DNA of 16,915 bases from Methylotenera sp. (GTDB lineage: Bacteria; Pseudomonadota; Gammaproteobacteria; Burkholderiales; Methylophilaceae): NCBI GenBank assembly GCA_005791685.1, contig SXVG01000024.1, positions 1-16,915 of the forward strand. The letters run 5' to 3'. Under the pieces are notes generated by a model, which did no database searches, had not been told where the DNA came from, and saw only the letters and a list, made by a program, of their open reading frames with translations. Numbering within the stretch: the first letter of the stretch is position 1; the number at the start of each line of letters is the position of its first letter. The position numbers were made by a program, and so were the translations under genes. Shown here piece by piece: positions 1 through 6,919 of the stretch.

Positions 1-125
1 TGGCCTTTTTGCCGACCAAAGCCTTTCACTTCCGTCACCGTCAAGCCATTCACGCCTATGCTGGATAGAGACTCGCGCACTTCATCTAACTTGAATGGCT
101 TAATGATTGCTTCGATTTTTTTCAT
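1..125 (-). CDS. glnB: Nitrogen regulatory protein PII, N-terminal part (runs off the left edge)
   Basis: The visible 41 residues begin MKKIEAIIKPFKLDEVRESL and continue through TVTEVKGFGRQKG, which is the highly conserved first strand-helix-strand unit of the PII/GlnB-GlnK family. The uridylylation T-loop (around residue 51) lies beyond the window, so GlnB cannot be separated from GlnK. PII proteins are cytoplasmic trimers that sense 2-oxoglutarate and ATP/ADP and control nitrogen metabolism by protein contact. A purine-rich Shine-Dalgarno AGGGAG (136-141, minus strand) lies 10 bases before the ATG. The gene follows nadE by 96 bases on the same strand; I found no convincing terminator or promoter between them, so co-transcription is plausible. 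The truncation is only the window edge. Confidence 0.95.
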   Translation of the reverse strand, partial: MKKIEAIIKPFKLDEVRESLSSIGVNGLTVTEVKGFGRQKG

Positions 126-221
126 GCTGGTCGAACTCCCTAAAATATGTGGCTATTCAATGTGCTTGGTCTAATACTGAGCGACGGACAAACTTAAGCG
201 CCCATAGTACGCGAGCACGCA

Positions 222-1820
222 TTAAAAATCCAGTTTCGCGGTAATCGGGTAGCGGCGGTCTTTACCAAAATTTTTATGGCTAATGCGCACCCCTACCGGC
301 GATTGCCGGCGCTTGTATTCATTGCTATCGACCAACTTTAGCACGCGCGCCACATCGGTTGGCGCAAAACCCATGGCCAGAATGTCAGCCCTACCCAAAT
401 CCTGCTCTACATAGGCGGCAACGATTGCATCCAATATTTCATAGGCGGGCAAACTGTCTTGGTCGGTTTGATCCGCACGCAACTCGGCCGACGGCGGACG
501 GCTAATAATGCGCTCAGGAATGACTGGCGCTATGCCATTACGGTATACACACAACTGATAAACCAAGGTTTTAAACACGTCTTTGAGCAAGGCAAAACCG
601 CCGGCCATGTCGCCGTACAAGGTGCAATAGCCGACCGCCATTTCACTTTTATTGCCGGTGGTAAGCACCATGCTGCCAAATTTATTAGACCAGGCCATCA
701 GCAACATGCCACGTATCCTGGCCTGCAGATTCTCTTCGGTGGTGTCAAATGGCAAACCAGCAAATTCATCGGCCAAGGTCGATCTGAAATGATTGAACAA
801 GGCGTCTATGGGCAAGATGCTGTATTGCACGCCTAAGTTGTTGGCCATTTCGATGGCGTCATCAACGCTGATGCTGGCAGTAAATTCAGACGGCATGAGC
901 ACGGCATGCACTTTTTCCGCGCCCAAGGCATCCACCGCAATGGCCAAGGTCAAGGCCGAATCCACCCCGCCAGACAGCCCCAACACCACCCCAGGGAAAC
1001 GGTTTTTTGCCACGTAATCGGCCAAGCCTAATTTCAATGCTTGATAGACCGAGGCTGGCTTAGATAAAGTAGCCGCTATCGGCGCGCTTATGACCTCTTT
1101 AGCGTTAAACGCCACCGTGGCGAGCGCCTCTGCAAAGCTTGGCAATTGCTGGGCCAAGCATCCATCCGCATTCACCACCATGGAGCCGCCGTCAAACACC
1201 AATTCATCTTGGCCACCTACCGCATTCACGTAAACAATGGGCAAGGCCAATTCCGTAGCGCGCTCACGCAACACCGTTAAACGACCGGACTGTTTATCCA
1301 GATGAAATGGCGACGCGTTAATGACCAGCAACACTTCTGCGCCGGCAGCTTTGGCCAACTGGGCCGGCGACGACTGCCATACGTCTTCACAAATCAACAC
1401 GCCGATATTCAGCCCTTGATGCGCAAAAACCAAGGGGACGTGACCCGAACTGAAATAGCGTTTTTCATCAAACACACCGTAGTTGGGCAAGGCTTGCTTA
1501 TGGTAGGTGGCGACTATCTTTCCGCCTTGCAAAACGGAAGCGGCGTTATAACACAGCCCATCCAATACCTGTGGATGACCCACCAGCAAGGTCATGCTAG
1601 GCACGGCCAGACTTAAACTCTGCAATGCCGCATCACAGGCCTGTAAAAAATCGGTCCGTAACAACAGGTCTTCTGGGGGATAGCCACACAGCGACAATTC
1701 TGGTGTGACCAATAAACTAGCGCCTTGTGCTTGCGCCTCATTGGCGCTGCGGATGATTTTTGCCTGATTGCCGGCCAAATCGCCGACCAAGCAATTCATT
1801 TGCGCAATGGCGACTCTCAA
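222..1820 (-). CDS. nadE: Glutamine-dependent NAD+ synthetase
   Basis: This 532-residue cytoplasmic enzyme makes NAD+ from deamido-NAD+, ATP and glutamine, the last step of NAD synthesis. Residues 1 to about 260 form a nitrilase-type glutaminase with the Glu-Lys-Cys triad at E41 (VTPELSLCGYP), K108 (YHKQALPNYGVFDE) and C144 (LICEDVW). Residues about 265-532 are the ATP-pyrophosphatase synthetase domain with the SGGVDSA loop at 283-289. Length fits the two-domain NadE family. The start is TTG, not ATG: it places MRVAIAQMN at the conserved first beta strand, whereas the next ATG (codon 8, at 1799) would remove that strand. The TTG overlaps the TGA stop of the upstream ankyrin gene (TTGA) and no clear Shine-Dalgarno is present, which suggests translational coupling. 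A PII gene lies directly downstream, consistent with PII control of NadE reported in other proteobacteria. Confidence 0.96.
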   Translation of the reverse strand: MRVAIAQMNCLVGDLAGNQAKIIRSANEAQAQGASLLVTPELSLCGYPPEDLLLRTDFLQACDAALQSLSLAVPSMTLLVGHPQVLDGLCYNAASVLQGGKIVATYHKQALPNYGVFDEKRYFSSGHVPLVFAHQGLNIGVLICEDVWQSSPAQLAKAAGAEVLLVINASPFHLDKQSGRLTVLRERATELALPIVYVNAVGGQDELVFDGGSMVVNADGCLAQQLPSFAEALATVAFNAKEVISAPIAATLSKPASVYQALKLGLADYVAKNRFPGVVLGLSGGVDSALTLAIAVDALGAEKVHAVLMPSEFTASISVDDAIEMANNLGVQYSILPIDALFNHFRSTLADEFAGLPFDTTEENLQARIRGMLLMAWSNKFGSMVLTTGNKSEMAVGYCTLYGDMAGGFALLKDVFKTLVYQLCVYRNGIAPVIPERIISRPPSAELRADQTDQDSLPAYEILDAIVAAYVEQDLGRADILAMGFAPTDVARVLKLVDSNEYKRRQSPVGVRISHKNFGKDRRYPITAKLDF

Positions 1821-2773
1821 TAGGAACCGCCCGCATCTTTAAGCAATTTAACGATTTCCGTGTGCTGGCCTTTGAGCGCATAGACCAAGGCACTTAAGCC
1901 GTATTGGTCTTTCGCTTTGAGTCTAACTTGGTGCGCCAACAGCAATTTAACTAAATCCACTTGGCCGTTATTCACCGCGATGTGCAACAAAGGCGTGCCC
2001 TCGGCATCCAAATTATTAACGTCCGCACCGGCCTCAATTAAAGCACTGGCCGCCGCCACTTTGGACTTCTTAACCGCCCAAGTCAGCGCCGTCCATTTAG
2101 CTAAATCCTTTTGATTAACCAAGGCACCGCGCTGAACCAATAAACTGATGACAGGTGCGTGGCCTTCACGGGCAGCCGTCATCAACGCCGTCACCCCCAG
2201 CTCGTCAGCCAGCAAAAGATTGGCCTTATGCTCCAACAACTGCGTAATGGTGGGGATATCGCCACTTTTAGCGGCATACATCAAGACGGTCATGCCCCTG
2301 TCGTTTTTACTGTTGGCATCCATGCCATTTTTTAGCAACAAAGCCACCGTTTCAGAATAACCATCCAGCGCCGCGATGCCCAATGCGCTCCAACCGGATG
2401 CGTCGCGGACTTTGGCATCCGCGCCGTTTTCGAGTAAGGCCTTAATGCTCGCCACATGATTCTTTTTGGCGGCGAACATCAAAGGCGTCCAGCCACCAGC
2501 GTCTTGCGCATTCACCTCCGCACCTTTGGCCAACAGTGCTAACAGTACTTCCAATTGATTCTTGCGGGCCGCATACATCAAGGCGCTGATGCCGTCTTCG
2601 TCCCTCGCATTCACACTCGCCCCGCTGTCTAACAGCGCATTGACTGTCGCCAAGTCACCCTTGGCCGCCGCCGTCATTAAATAGGCCACGTCCTCGCCCG
2701 CCATGGCCGGCAGGCAGGCCAACAAACAGCATAAACTTAAAGCCGCCAGTCCATGTTTAGGCAAAAGAGCCAT
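1817..2773 (-). CDS. Exported ankyrin-repeat protein, nine repeats
   Basis: The 318-residue product starts MALLPKHGLAALSLCCLLAC and ends its signal peptide at about AMA|GED (residues 24/25), so it is probably periplasmic. The rest is nine consecutive 33-residue ankyrin repeats (hallmarks ALMYAARKNQ, TPLMFAAKKNH, TALMTAAREGH, PLLHIAVNNGQ) with almost no other sequence. Ankyrin repeats bind proteins; no catalytic residues are visible and the partner is unknown. A longer frame opens inside sucD at 2860, but I chose the ATG at 2773 because it begins a proper signal peptide and lies 13 bases after the sucD stop. The gene sits between sucD and nadE and its stop overlaps the nadE start, so it is part of the same transcript. 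Periplasmic ankyrin proteins such as Pseudomonas AnkB support partner enzymes, but no such partner is evident here. Confidence 0.88.
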   Translation of the reverse strand: MALLPKHGLAALSLCCLLACLPAMAGEDVAYLMTAAAKGDLATVNALLDSGASVNARDEDGISALMYAARKNQLEVLLALLAKGAEVNAQDAGGWTPLMFAAKKNHVASIKALLENGADAKVRDASGWSALGIAALDGYSETVALLLKNGMDANSKNDRGMTVLMYAAKSGDIPTITQLLEHKANLLLADELGVTALMTAAREGHAPVISLLVQRGALVNQKDLAKWTALTWAVKKSKVAAASALIEAGADVNNLDAEGTPLLHIAVNNGQVDLVKLLLAHQVRLKAKDQYGLSALVYALKGQHTEIVKLLKDAGGSY

Positions 2774-2786
2774 CGCGGTCAGCGGC

Positions 2787-3668
2787 CTAAGTGGCTTTAT
2801 GCCTAATAGCGGCCAACACCGCCTCACCCAAGCCGGCTGGTGAACTGGCCACCACCGCACCGGCTAACTCCAAGGCGCGAATTTTGTCCGCCGCCTTACC
2901 GCTACCACCGGAAATAATCGCCCCAGCATGGCCCATGCGCTTGCCGGCCGGTGCTGTTTGCCCAGCAATATAAGCCGCTACCGGTTTACTGATGTGGCTT
3001 TTAATGTACTCCGCGGCGGCCTCTTCGTCCGAGCCACCGATTTCACCGACCATAATAATGGCTTCGGTTTCGGCATCCGCCTCAAACATTTGCAAGCACT
3101 CGATAAAATTCAAACCCTTAATCGGGTCGCCGCCTATGCCCACACAGGTGCTCTGGCCTAATTTTAAGGCACTGGTTTGATGCACGGCTTCATAGGTTAA
3201 GGTGCCGGAGCGCGACACGATACCGACCTTGCCGCGCAAGTGTATGCTGCCTGGCATGATGCCTATCTTGCATTCGTCTGGGGTAATCACCCCCGGGCAA
3301 TTGGGGCCGATTAAGCGCGTGCCATTGGCTTTTAATGCCGCTTTCACGTTGAGCATATCCAACACCGGTATGCCTTCGGTAATGCACACGATTAGATCTA
3401 TCCCAGCATCACAGGCTTCCAAGATGGAATCGGCGGCAAACGCCGGCGGTACGTAAATCACACTGGCACTAGCGCCGGTTTGCCCTACCGCCTCACGCAT
3501 GGTGTTAAATACCGGCAAACCTAAATGCAAGGATCCGCCTTTACCTGGCGTGACCCCACCGACCATTTTCGTACCGTAAGCCAAGGCTTGCTCAGAATGG
3601 AAACTGCCTTGCTTGCCGGTGAAGCCTTGGCATAGCACTTTGGTACTGCTGTTTACTAATATGCTCAT
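2787..3668 (-). CDS. sucD: Succinate-CoA ligase, alpha subunit
   Basis: The 293-residue alpha subunit of the TCA-cycle enzyme that interconverts succinyl-CoA and succinate with ATP (or GTP) formation. Residues 1 to about 125 are the CoA-binding Rossmann domain (QGFTGKQGSFHSEQALAYGT, VGGVTPGKGG). The phosphohistidine is H247 in GKRMGHAGAIISGGSGKA, one position later than in the E. coli enzyme. Length is close to the usual 289-292. The ATG follows only a weak purine tract. It is usually translated right behind sucC, but here 266 bases containing a repeat element separate the two. The ankyrin gene begins 13 bases downstream. Confidence 0.97.
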   Translation of the reverse strand: MSILVNSSTKVLCQGFTGKQGSFHSEQALAYGTKMVGGVTPGKGGSLHLGLPVFNTMREAVGQTGASASVIYVPPAFAADSILEACDAGIDLIVCITEGIPVLDMLNVKAALKANGTRLIGPNCPGVITPDECKIGIMPGSIHLRGKVGIVSRSGTLTYEAVHQTSALKLGQSTCVGIGGDPIKGLNFIECLQMFEADAETEAIIMVGEIGGSDEEAAAEYIKSHISKPVAAYIAGQTAPAGKRMGHAGAIISGGSGKAADKIRALELAGAVVASSPAGLGEAVLAAIRHKAT

Positions 3669-3691
3669 AATTATTTTCTTTTCTTAAATTC

Positions 3692-3930
3692 ATTCACCAC
3701 AGAGACACAGAGGCACAGAGGCACAGAGAAACCCAAAATCCTACGTCACCCCTATTTTTCAGGTCGGGTTTCGTAGGTCGGGATTTATCCCGACAACGAC
3801 CGTTTATCGGCCTAAGCCAGCTTATGGCTTGTCCGTGAAATATACCAGCTAAAGCTGGTTATTTACACGCCAAAGGCCGACCTACAAAAACTTTTAATTT
3901 TCTCTGTGCCTCTGTGTCTCTGTGGTGAAT
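3692..3930. repeat. 239-bp composite inverted-repeat element between sucC and sucD
   Basis: The ends are a perfect 29-bp inverted repeat: 3692-3720 is the exact reverse complement of 3902-3930 (core CACAGAGACACAGAGGCAC). The left end also carries a tandem copy of AGGCACAG (3711-3718 and 3719-3726). Inside is a second inverted repeat, GTAGGTCGG (3773-3781) against 3877-3885. Between these are three hairpins: stem 3777-3783/3788-3794 (GTCGGGA), the TAAGC/GCTTA hairpin near 3813-3824, and ACCAGCT at 3844-3850 with 3853-3859. No open reading frame of note lies inside. The architecture is that of a small non-autonomous (MITE-like) or intergenic repetitive element, and it fills nearly the whole sucC-sucD gap. 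I saw no obvious target-site duplication. Confidence 0.85.
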
Positions 3931-3934
3931 TTTG

Positions 3935-5095
3935 TTATGCCACACTCAAGACAGCCCGTTTCGCCGCGTCGGTTAAGCCATCGGCGGAGATAATATTTAA
4001 ACCACTAGCTTGCAACATTTGCTTGCCTAAATCGACATTGGTACCTTCTAAACGCACGATCACCGGGATTTGTATGCCTACCTCTTTAACCGCGGTGATA
4101 ATGCCTTCGGCGATGATGTCGCAGCGCATAATGCCGCCAAATATATTCACCAGGATGGCTTTGACATGGGTGTCGGCCAAAATTATTTTAAAGGCTTTGC
4201 TGACCGTTTCTGCCGTGGCGCCGCCGCCTACGTCCAAAAAGTTGGCCGGTGCCCCACCGTGCAATTTGATTAAGTCCATGGTGGCCATGGCCAAACCGGC
4301 ACCGTTGACCATGCAACCTATGTTGCCGTTTAATGCGATGTAGTTTAAGCCGGCATGGTGGGCCACCGCTTCCTTGCTGTCTTCTTGCGACCAATCGCGC
4401 TGTTCGGCCAAGGTTTTTTGCCTATACAGCGCGTTGTCGTCCACACTCATCTTGCAATCCAAGGCAAACAACTTGCCGTCGGTGGTCACGATGAGTGGGT
4501 TGATTTCCAATAGCGCCAAATCGTTTTCTTTAAATAAACGGTACAAGCCTTTAAGCAAGCGGCTAAAAGCGGCAATTTGCTCACCGGCCAAATCCAACTT
4601 AAAAGCTAAATTGCGCGCTTGATAATCAACCAAGCCATTTAAAGGGCTGCACACCTCTTGCAAGATTTTCTCTGGGCTGGTTTGGGCAATCTCCTCTATA
4701 TCCATACCACCGGCGCTGGAGGCCACCACCACAATACGCTCCAAGCTTCTGTCCACCAATATAGACAAATACAACTCACGGTCTATGGCTAAGGTTTCTT
4801 CTATCAAGACTTGATTAACCGGCTGACCATCGGGGGCATTTTGATAGGTGACCAAGGTTTTACCCAGCAACTCACCGGCCACTTTTTGCGCCTCAGCGGC
4901 CGACTTAACCACCTTCACGCCACCGGCTTTGCCGCGGCCGCCAGCATGCACTTGAGCTTTGACCACCCAAGCATCACTGGCTATCTCTGAAGTCACCGTA
5001 GGGGTTTGTTTGGCCAGCGAAATCACTTGGCCACGCGGCACCGGAATGCCGTATTTTTGTAGCAAGGTTTTGGCTTGGTATTCGTGCAAATTCAT
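3935..5095 (-). CDS. sucC: Succinate-CoA ligase, beta subunit
   Basis: The 386-residue beta subunit carries the ATP-grasp fold and pairs with SucD. The start MNLHEYQAKTLLQKYGIPVP matches the family start exactly, so I place it at 5095 and not at the longer upstream frame (5128), whose extra residues are unrelated. Nucleotide-binding features include K46 (VVKAQVHAGGRGKAGG, with GGRGKAGG at 52-59) and the metal-binding segment LLEINPLIVTTDGKLFALDCK. The C-terminal ligase domain has GCMVNGAGLAMATMD and FLDVGGGA. No Shine-Dalgarno is visible in the AT-rich leader. Divergent from serB, with a 152-bp shared intergenic region. It heads the sucC-sucD-ank-nadE-glnB run. Confidence 0.97.
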   Translation of the reverse strand: MNLHEYQAKTLLQKYGIPVPRGQVISLAKQTPTVTSEIASDAWVVKAQVHAGGRGKAGGVKVVKSAAEAQKVAGELLGKTLVTYQNAPDGQPVNQVLIEETLAIDRELYLSILVDRSLERIVVVASSAGGMDIEEIAQTSPEKILQEVCSPLNGLVDYQARNLAFKLDLAGEQIAAFSRLLKGLYRLFKENDLALLEINPLIVTTDGKLFALDCKMSVDDNALYRQKTLAEQRDWSQEDSKEAVAHHAGLNYIALNGNIGCMVNGAGLAMATMDLIKLHGGAPANFLDVGGGATAETVSKAFKIILADTHVKAILVNIFGGIMRCDIIAEGIITAVKEVGIQIPVIVRLEGTNVDLGKQMLQASGLNIISADGLTDAAKRAVLSVA

Positions 5096-5150
5096 AAAAA
5101 TACAATTCAAAATAAATGGTACGCACATTTTCGCCCAATTCAGGCAAATG

Positions 5151-5164
5151 CGCCAGCGCTGGCG
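5151..5164. promoter_or_regulatory. Perfect 14-bp palindrome in the sucC-serB divergent intergenic region
   Basis: CGCCAGCGCTGGCG is a perfect dyad, 56 bases upstream of the sucC start and 84 bases upstream of serB. It is GC-rich inside an otherwise AT-rich intergenic region. It could be an operator for a dimeric regulator acting on either gene. The regulator is unknown and the site could be coincidental. Confidence 0.4.
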
Positions 5165-5215
5165 TTAGATTCTATGCCTTTAGCACAACAACCCACGCGG
5201 TCTTTTGCCCATGTG

Positions 5216-5221
5216 TATAAT
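5216..5221 (+). promoter_or_regulatory. Consensus -10 element for serB
   Basis: A perfect TATAAT lies 26 bases before the serB ATG, giving a predicted short leader of about 20 bases. No good -35 box is found at 16-18 bases upstream, so activity may depend on an activator or the match may be partly fortuitous. Confidence 0.5.
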
Positions 5222-5247
5222 GGCTGTTTTTTACTGCAAACGAATTT

Positions 5248-6087
5248 ATGCGTTTAGTTGTTCAAGGCTCAGCCATACGTCACGCCCATTTGGCACATAT
5301 CCATCAGCTATGCGGCAGCAGTGTGCAATTTGTGCAAACCGGTGCGCATGCTTATTATTTAGCCAATCAAGCCCTAACCTTGCCAGCGGTGCAACGCTTT
5401 TGTGCCGAGCAACAGATCGATTGCAGCTACCTGCCCGATAATCAAGTGTTAGCCAAGTTTGGCTTATGCGTCATGGACATGGACTCCACCCTGATTAGCA
5501 TAGAGTGCATAGACGAAATTGCCGACATGGTGGGCATTAAACCGCAAGTGGCCGCCATCACCGAGCGCGCCATGCAAGGCGAATTGGATTTTGCGCAAAG
5601 CTTACGCCAGCGCGTGGCCTTGCTTAAAGGCCTGTCGGAAGACGATTTAATGCGCGTGCTCAATGAGCGCTTAACGCTCAATCCTGGCGCAATCGAATGG
5701 ATAGAGGCCTGCAAACAAAACAACATCCGCACTTTATTGGTATCGGGCGGCTTCACCTTTTTTGCTGAGCGCGTCAAAGCCATGTTGGGATTGGATCACG
5801 CCGTGTCTAACCAGTTGGAAATCATAGACGGCAAACTGAGCGGGCGCATTTTAGGCGACATCGTCGATGCCCAGCGCAAAGCCGATGAATTATGCAAACT
5901 GCGTGATGCGCTAGGCTTAAATGCCGCACAAACCATTGCCATAGGCGACGGCGCCAACGACCTTAAAATGATGGGGGTGGCCGGCATCGGCGTGGCCTAC
6001 CACGCCAAACCCATCGTTCAAGCGCAAGCCACTTACGCACTCAACCACAGTGGCTTAGATGGTGTGATGCACTTATTGAGCACTTAA
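5248..6087 (+). CDS. serB: Phosphoserine phosphatase
   Basis: The 279-residue cytoplasmic HAD-family phosphatase releases serine from O-phosphoserine, the last step of serine synthesis. The core starts at MDMDSTLISIECIDE with nucleophile D77 and general acid D79. Motif II is S166 in LLVSGGFTFF, motif III is K211 in DAQRKADEL, and motif IV is GDGANDLKMM (233-242). The first 70 residues form a variable N-terminal domain that is shorter than a full ACT pair, as in other proteobacterial SerB proteins. The ATG is preceded by no Shine-Dalgarno but by a well-placed TATAAT. It is divergent from sucC, and its last 15 bases overlap the end of the convergent DUF455 gene. Confidence 0.96.
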   Translation: MRLVVQGSAIRHAHLAHIHQLCGSSVQFVQTGAHAYYLANQALTLPAVQRFCAEQQIDCSYLPDNQVLAKFGLCVMDMDSTLISIECIDEIADMVGIKPQVAAITERAMQGELDFAQSLRQRVALLKGLSEDDLMRVLNERLTLNPGAIEWIEACKQNNIRTLLVSGGFTFFAERVKAMLGLDHAVSNQLEIIDGKLSGRILGDIVDAQRKADELCKLRDALGLNAAQTIAIGDGANDLKMMGVAGIGVAYHAKPIVQAQATYALNHSGLDGVMHLLST

Positions 6088-6888
6088 GGCCGACAACTCC
6101 GCCTCGGTAAAACCGGCCTCACGCCTAGCGGCCAAATTAAATGGCCCGCGCAATTTAGGCGCCACGTAGGCCACGCACAATTTCTCAAACGTTGGCAAAG
6201 GTGCCAAGCCTTGCTGTTGGCATAAGTAGTTAAACCAGCGATTGCCTATGGCCACGTGGCCCACTTCGTCGCGCAAGGTGATGTCCAATATCGCCGCTGC
6301 CAGATCATCGCCTGCCTGTACCAACTTCGCTCGCAAAGCCGGCAAGGCGTCCAAGCCCCGCGCCTCCATGGTGCGCGGCACCAAGGCCATGCGTGCCAAC
6401 ACATCGTGTTTGGTTTTGTCGACCATTTCCCACAAACTGTTGTGCGCATCAAAGTCGCCGTAGGCAAAACCCAAATGCTGCAAATGGTCTTTTAATAAAT
6501 TGAAATGGCTGGCTTCCTCAGTCGCCACCTTTAGCCAATCGGCATAATAGGCGGGCGGCATGCCAGCAAAACGCCAGATGGCGTCCAAGGCCAAATTAAT
6601 CGCATTAAATTCGATGTGGCACAAGGCATGGATTAAAGCGGCGCGGCCTGTCACGGTATTCATGGCGCGGCGCTTAACCTGTAAGGGCGGCACCAACACA
6701 GGCTTGGCCGGTCGACCGGGAATGATTAAGCCAGTCTGCAGTTCAGCCTCGGCATCGAGCTTGATCTGGCCTTGCTGCCAGCGCAATGCCAACTGGCTGA
6801 CGGCGCTGGATTTACGCGCTGCATCGGTCTCGGCCAAACAAGCCAAGGCTAATTGGCGCAGCTCATCGGACACAGGCATAGCGGTCAT
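6073..6888 (-). CDS. DUF455 family ferritin-like protein
   Basis: The 271-residue protein belongs to the DUF455 family, an uncharacterised ferritin-like four-helix group. The expected di-iron ligand pattern is complete: E93 (HIEFNAINLALDAIWRF), E125 with H128 (TEEASHF), E175 (RTMEARGLD) and E208 with H211 (RDEVGHVAIGNRWF). It therefore probably binds two metals and may be an oxygenase or oxidase, but no substrate is known. No signal peptide is seen, so it should be cytoplasmic, unlike its upstream neighbours. It starts 31 bases after the SMP-30-type gene and is the last gene of that run. A second ATG at codon 4 is an equally possible start. Its end overlaps the serB end by 15 bp. Confidence 0.9.
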   Translation of the reverse strand: MTAMPVSDELRQLALACLAETDAARKSSAVSQLALRWQQGQIKLDAEAELQTGLIIPGRPAKPVLVPPLQVKRRAMNTVTGRAALIHALCHIEFNAINLALDAIWRFAGMPPAYYADWLKVATEEASHFNLLKDHLQHLGFAYGDFDAHNSLWEMVDKTKHDVLARMALVPRTMEARGLDALPALRAKLVQAGDDLAAAILDITLRDEVGHVAIGNRWFNYLCQQQGLAPLPTFEKLCVAYVAPKLRGPFNLAARREAGFTEAELSALSAQ

Positions 6889-6919
6889 AAAGAAATTCTA
6901 GCGCGCATTTAGGCAAGCA

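Noticed and set aside
126..221. Sigma-54 promoter upstream of the PII gene
   Set aside because: I looked for GG-N10-GC spacing on the minus strand; only partial halves (AGCAC, TTGAA) occur, with wrong spacing.
459..836. Plus-strand 125-codon frame antisense to nadE
   Set aside because: It opposes a well-conserved enzyme, has no family signature and no Shine-Dalgarno; it is a shadow frame.
2774..2860. Ankyrin gene starting inside sucD at 2860
   Set aside because: The extra residues are rich in Trp/Pro/Arg from the out-of-frame sucD sequence and would bury the signal peptide.
3700..3727. Short tandem CACAGAG units as a possible CRISPR or satellite
   Set aside because: Only two 8-bp copies on one arm, no spacers of constant length; it is better explained as part of the terminal inverted repeat.
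5096..5128. Longer sucC start at 5128
   Set aside because: The family begins MNLHEYQAK exactly at 5095, and the 11 upstream residues are AT-rich leader sequence.
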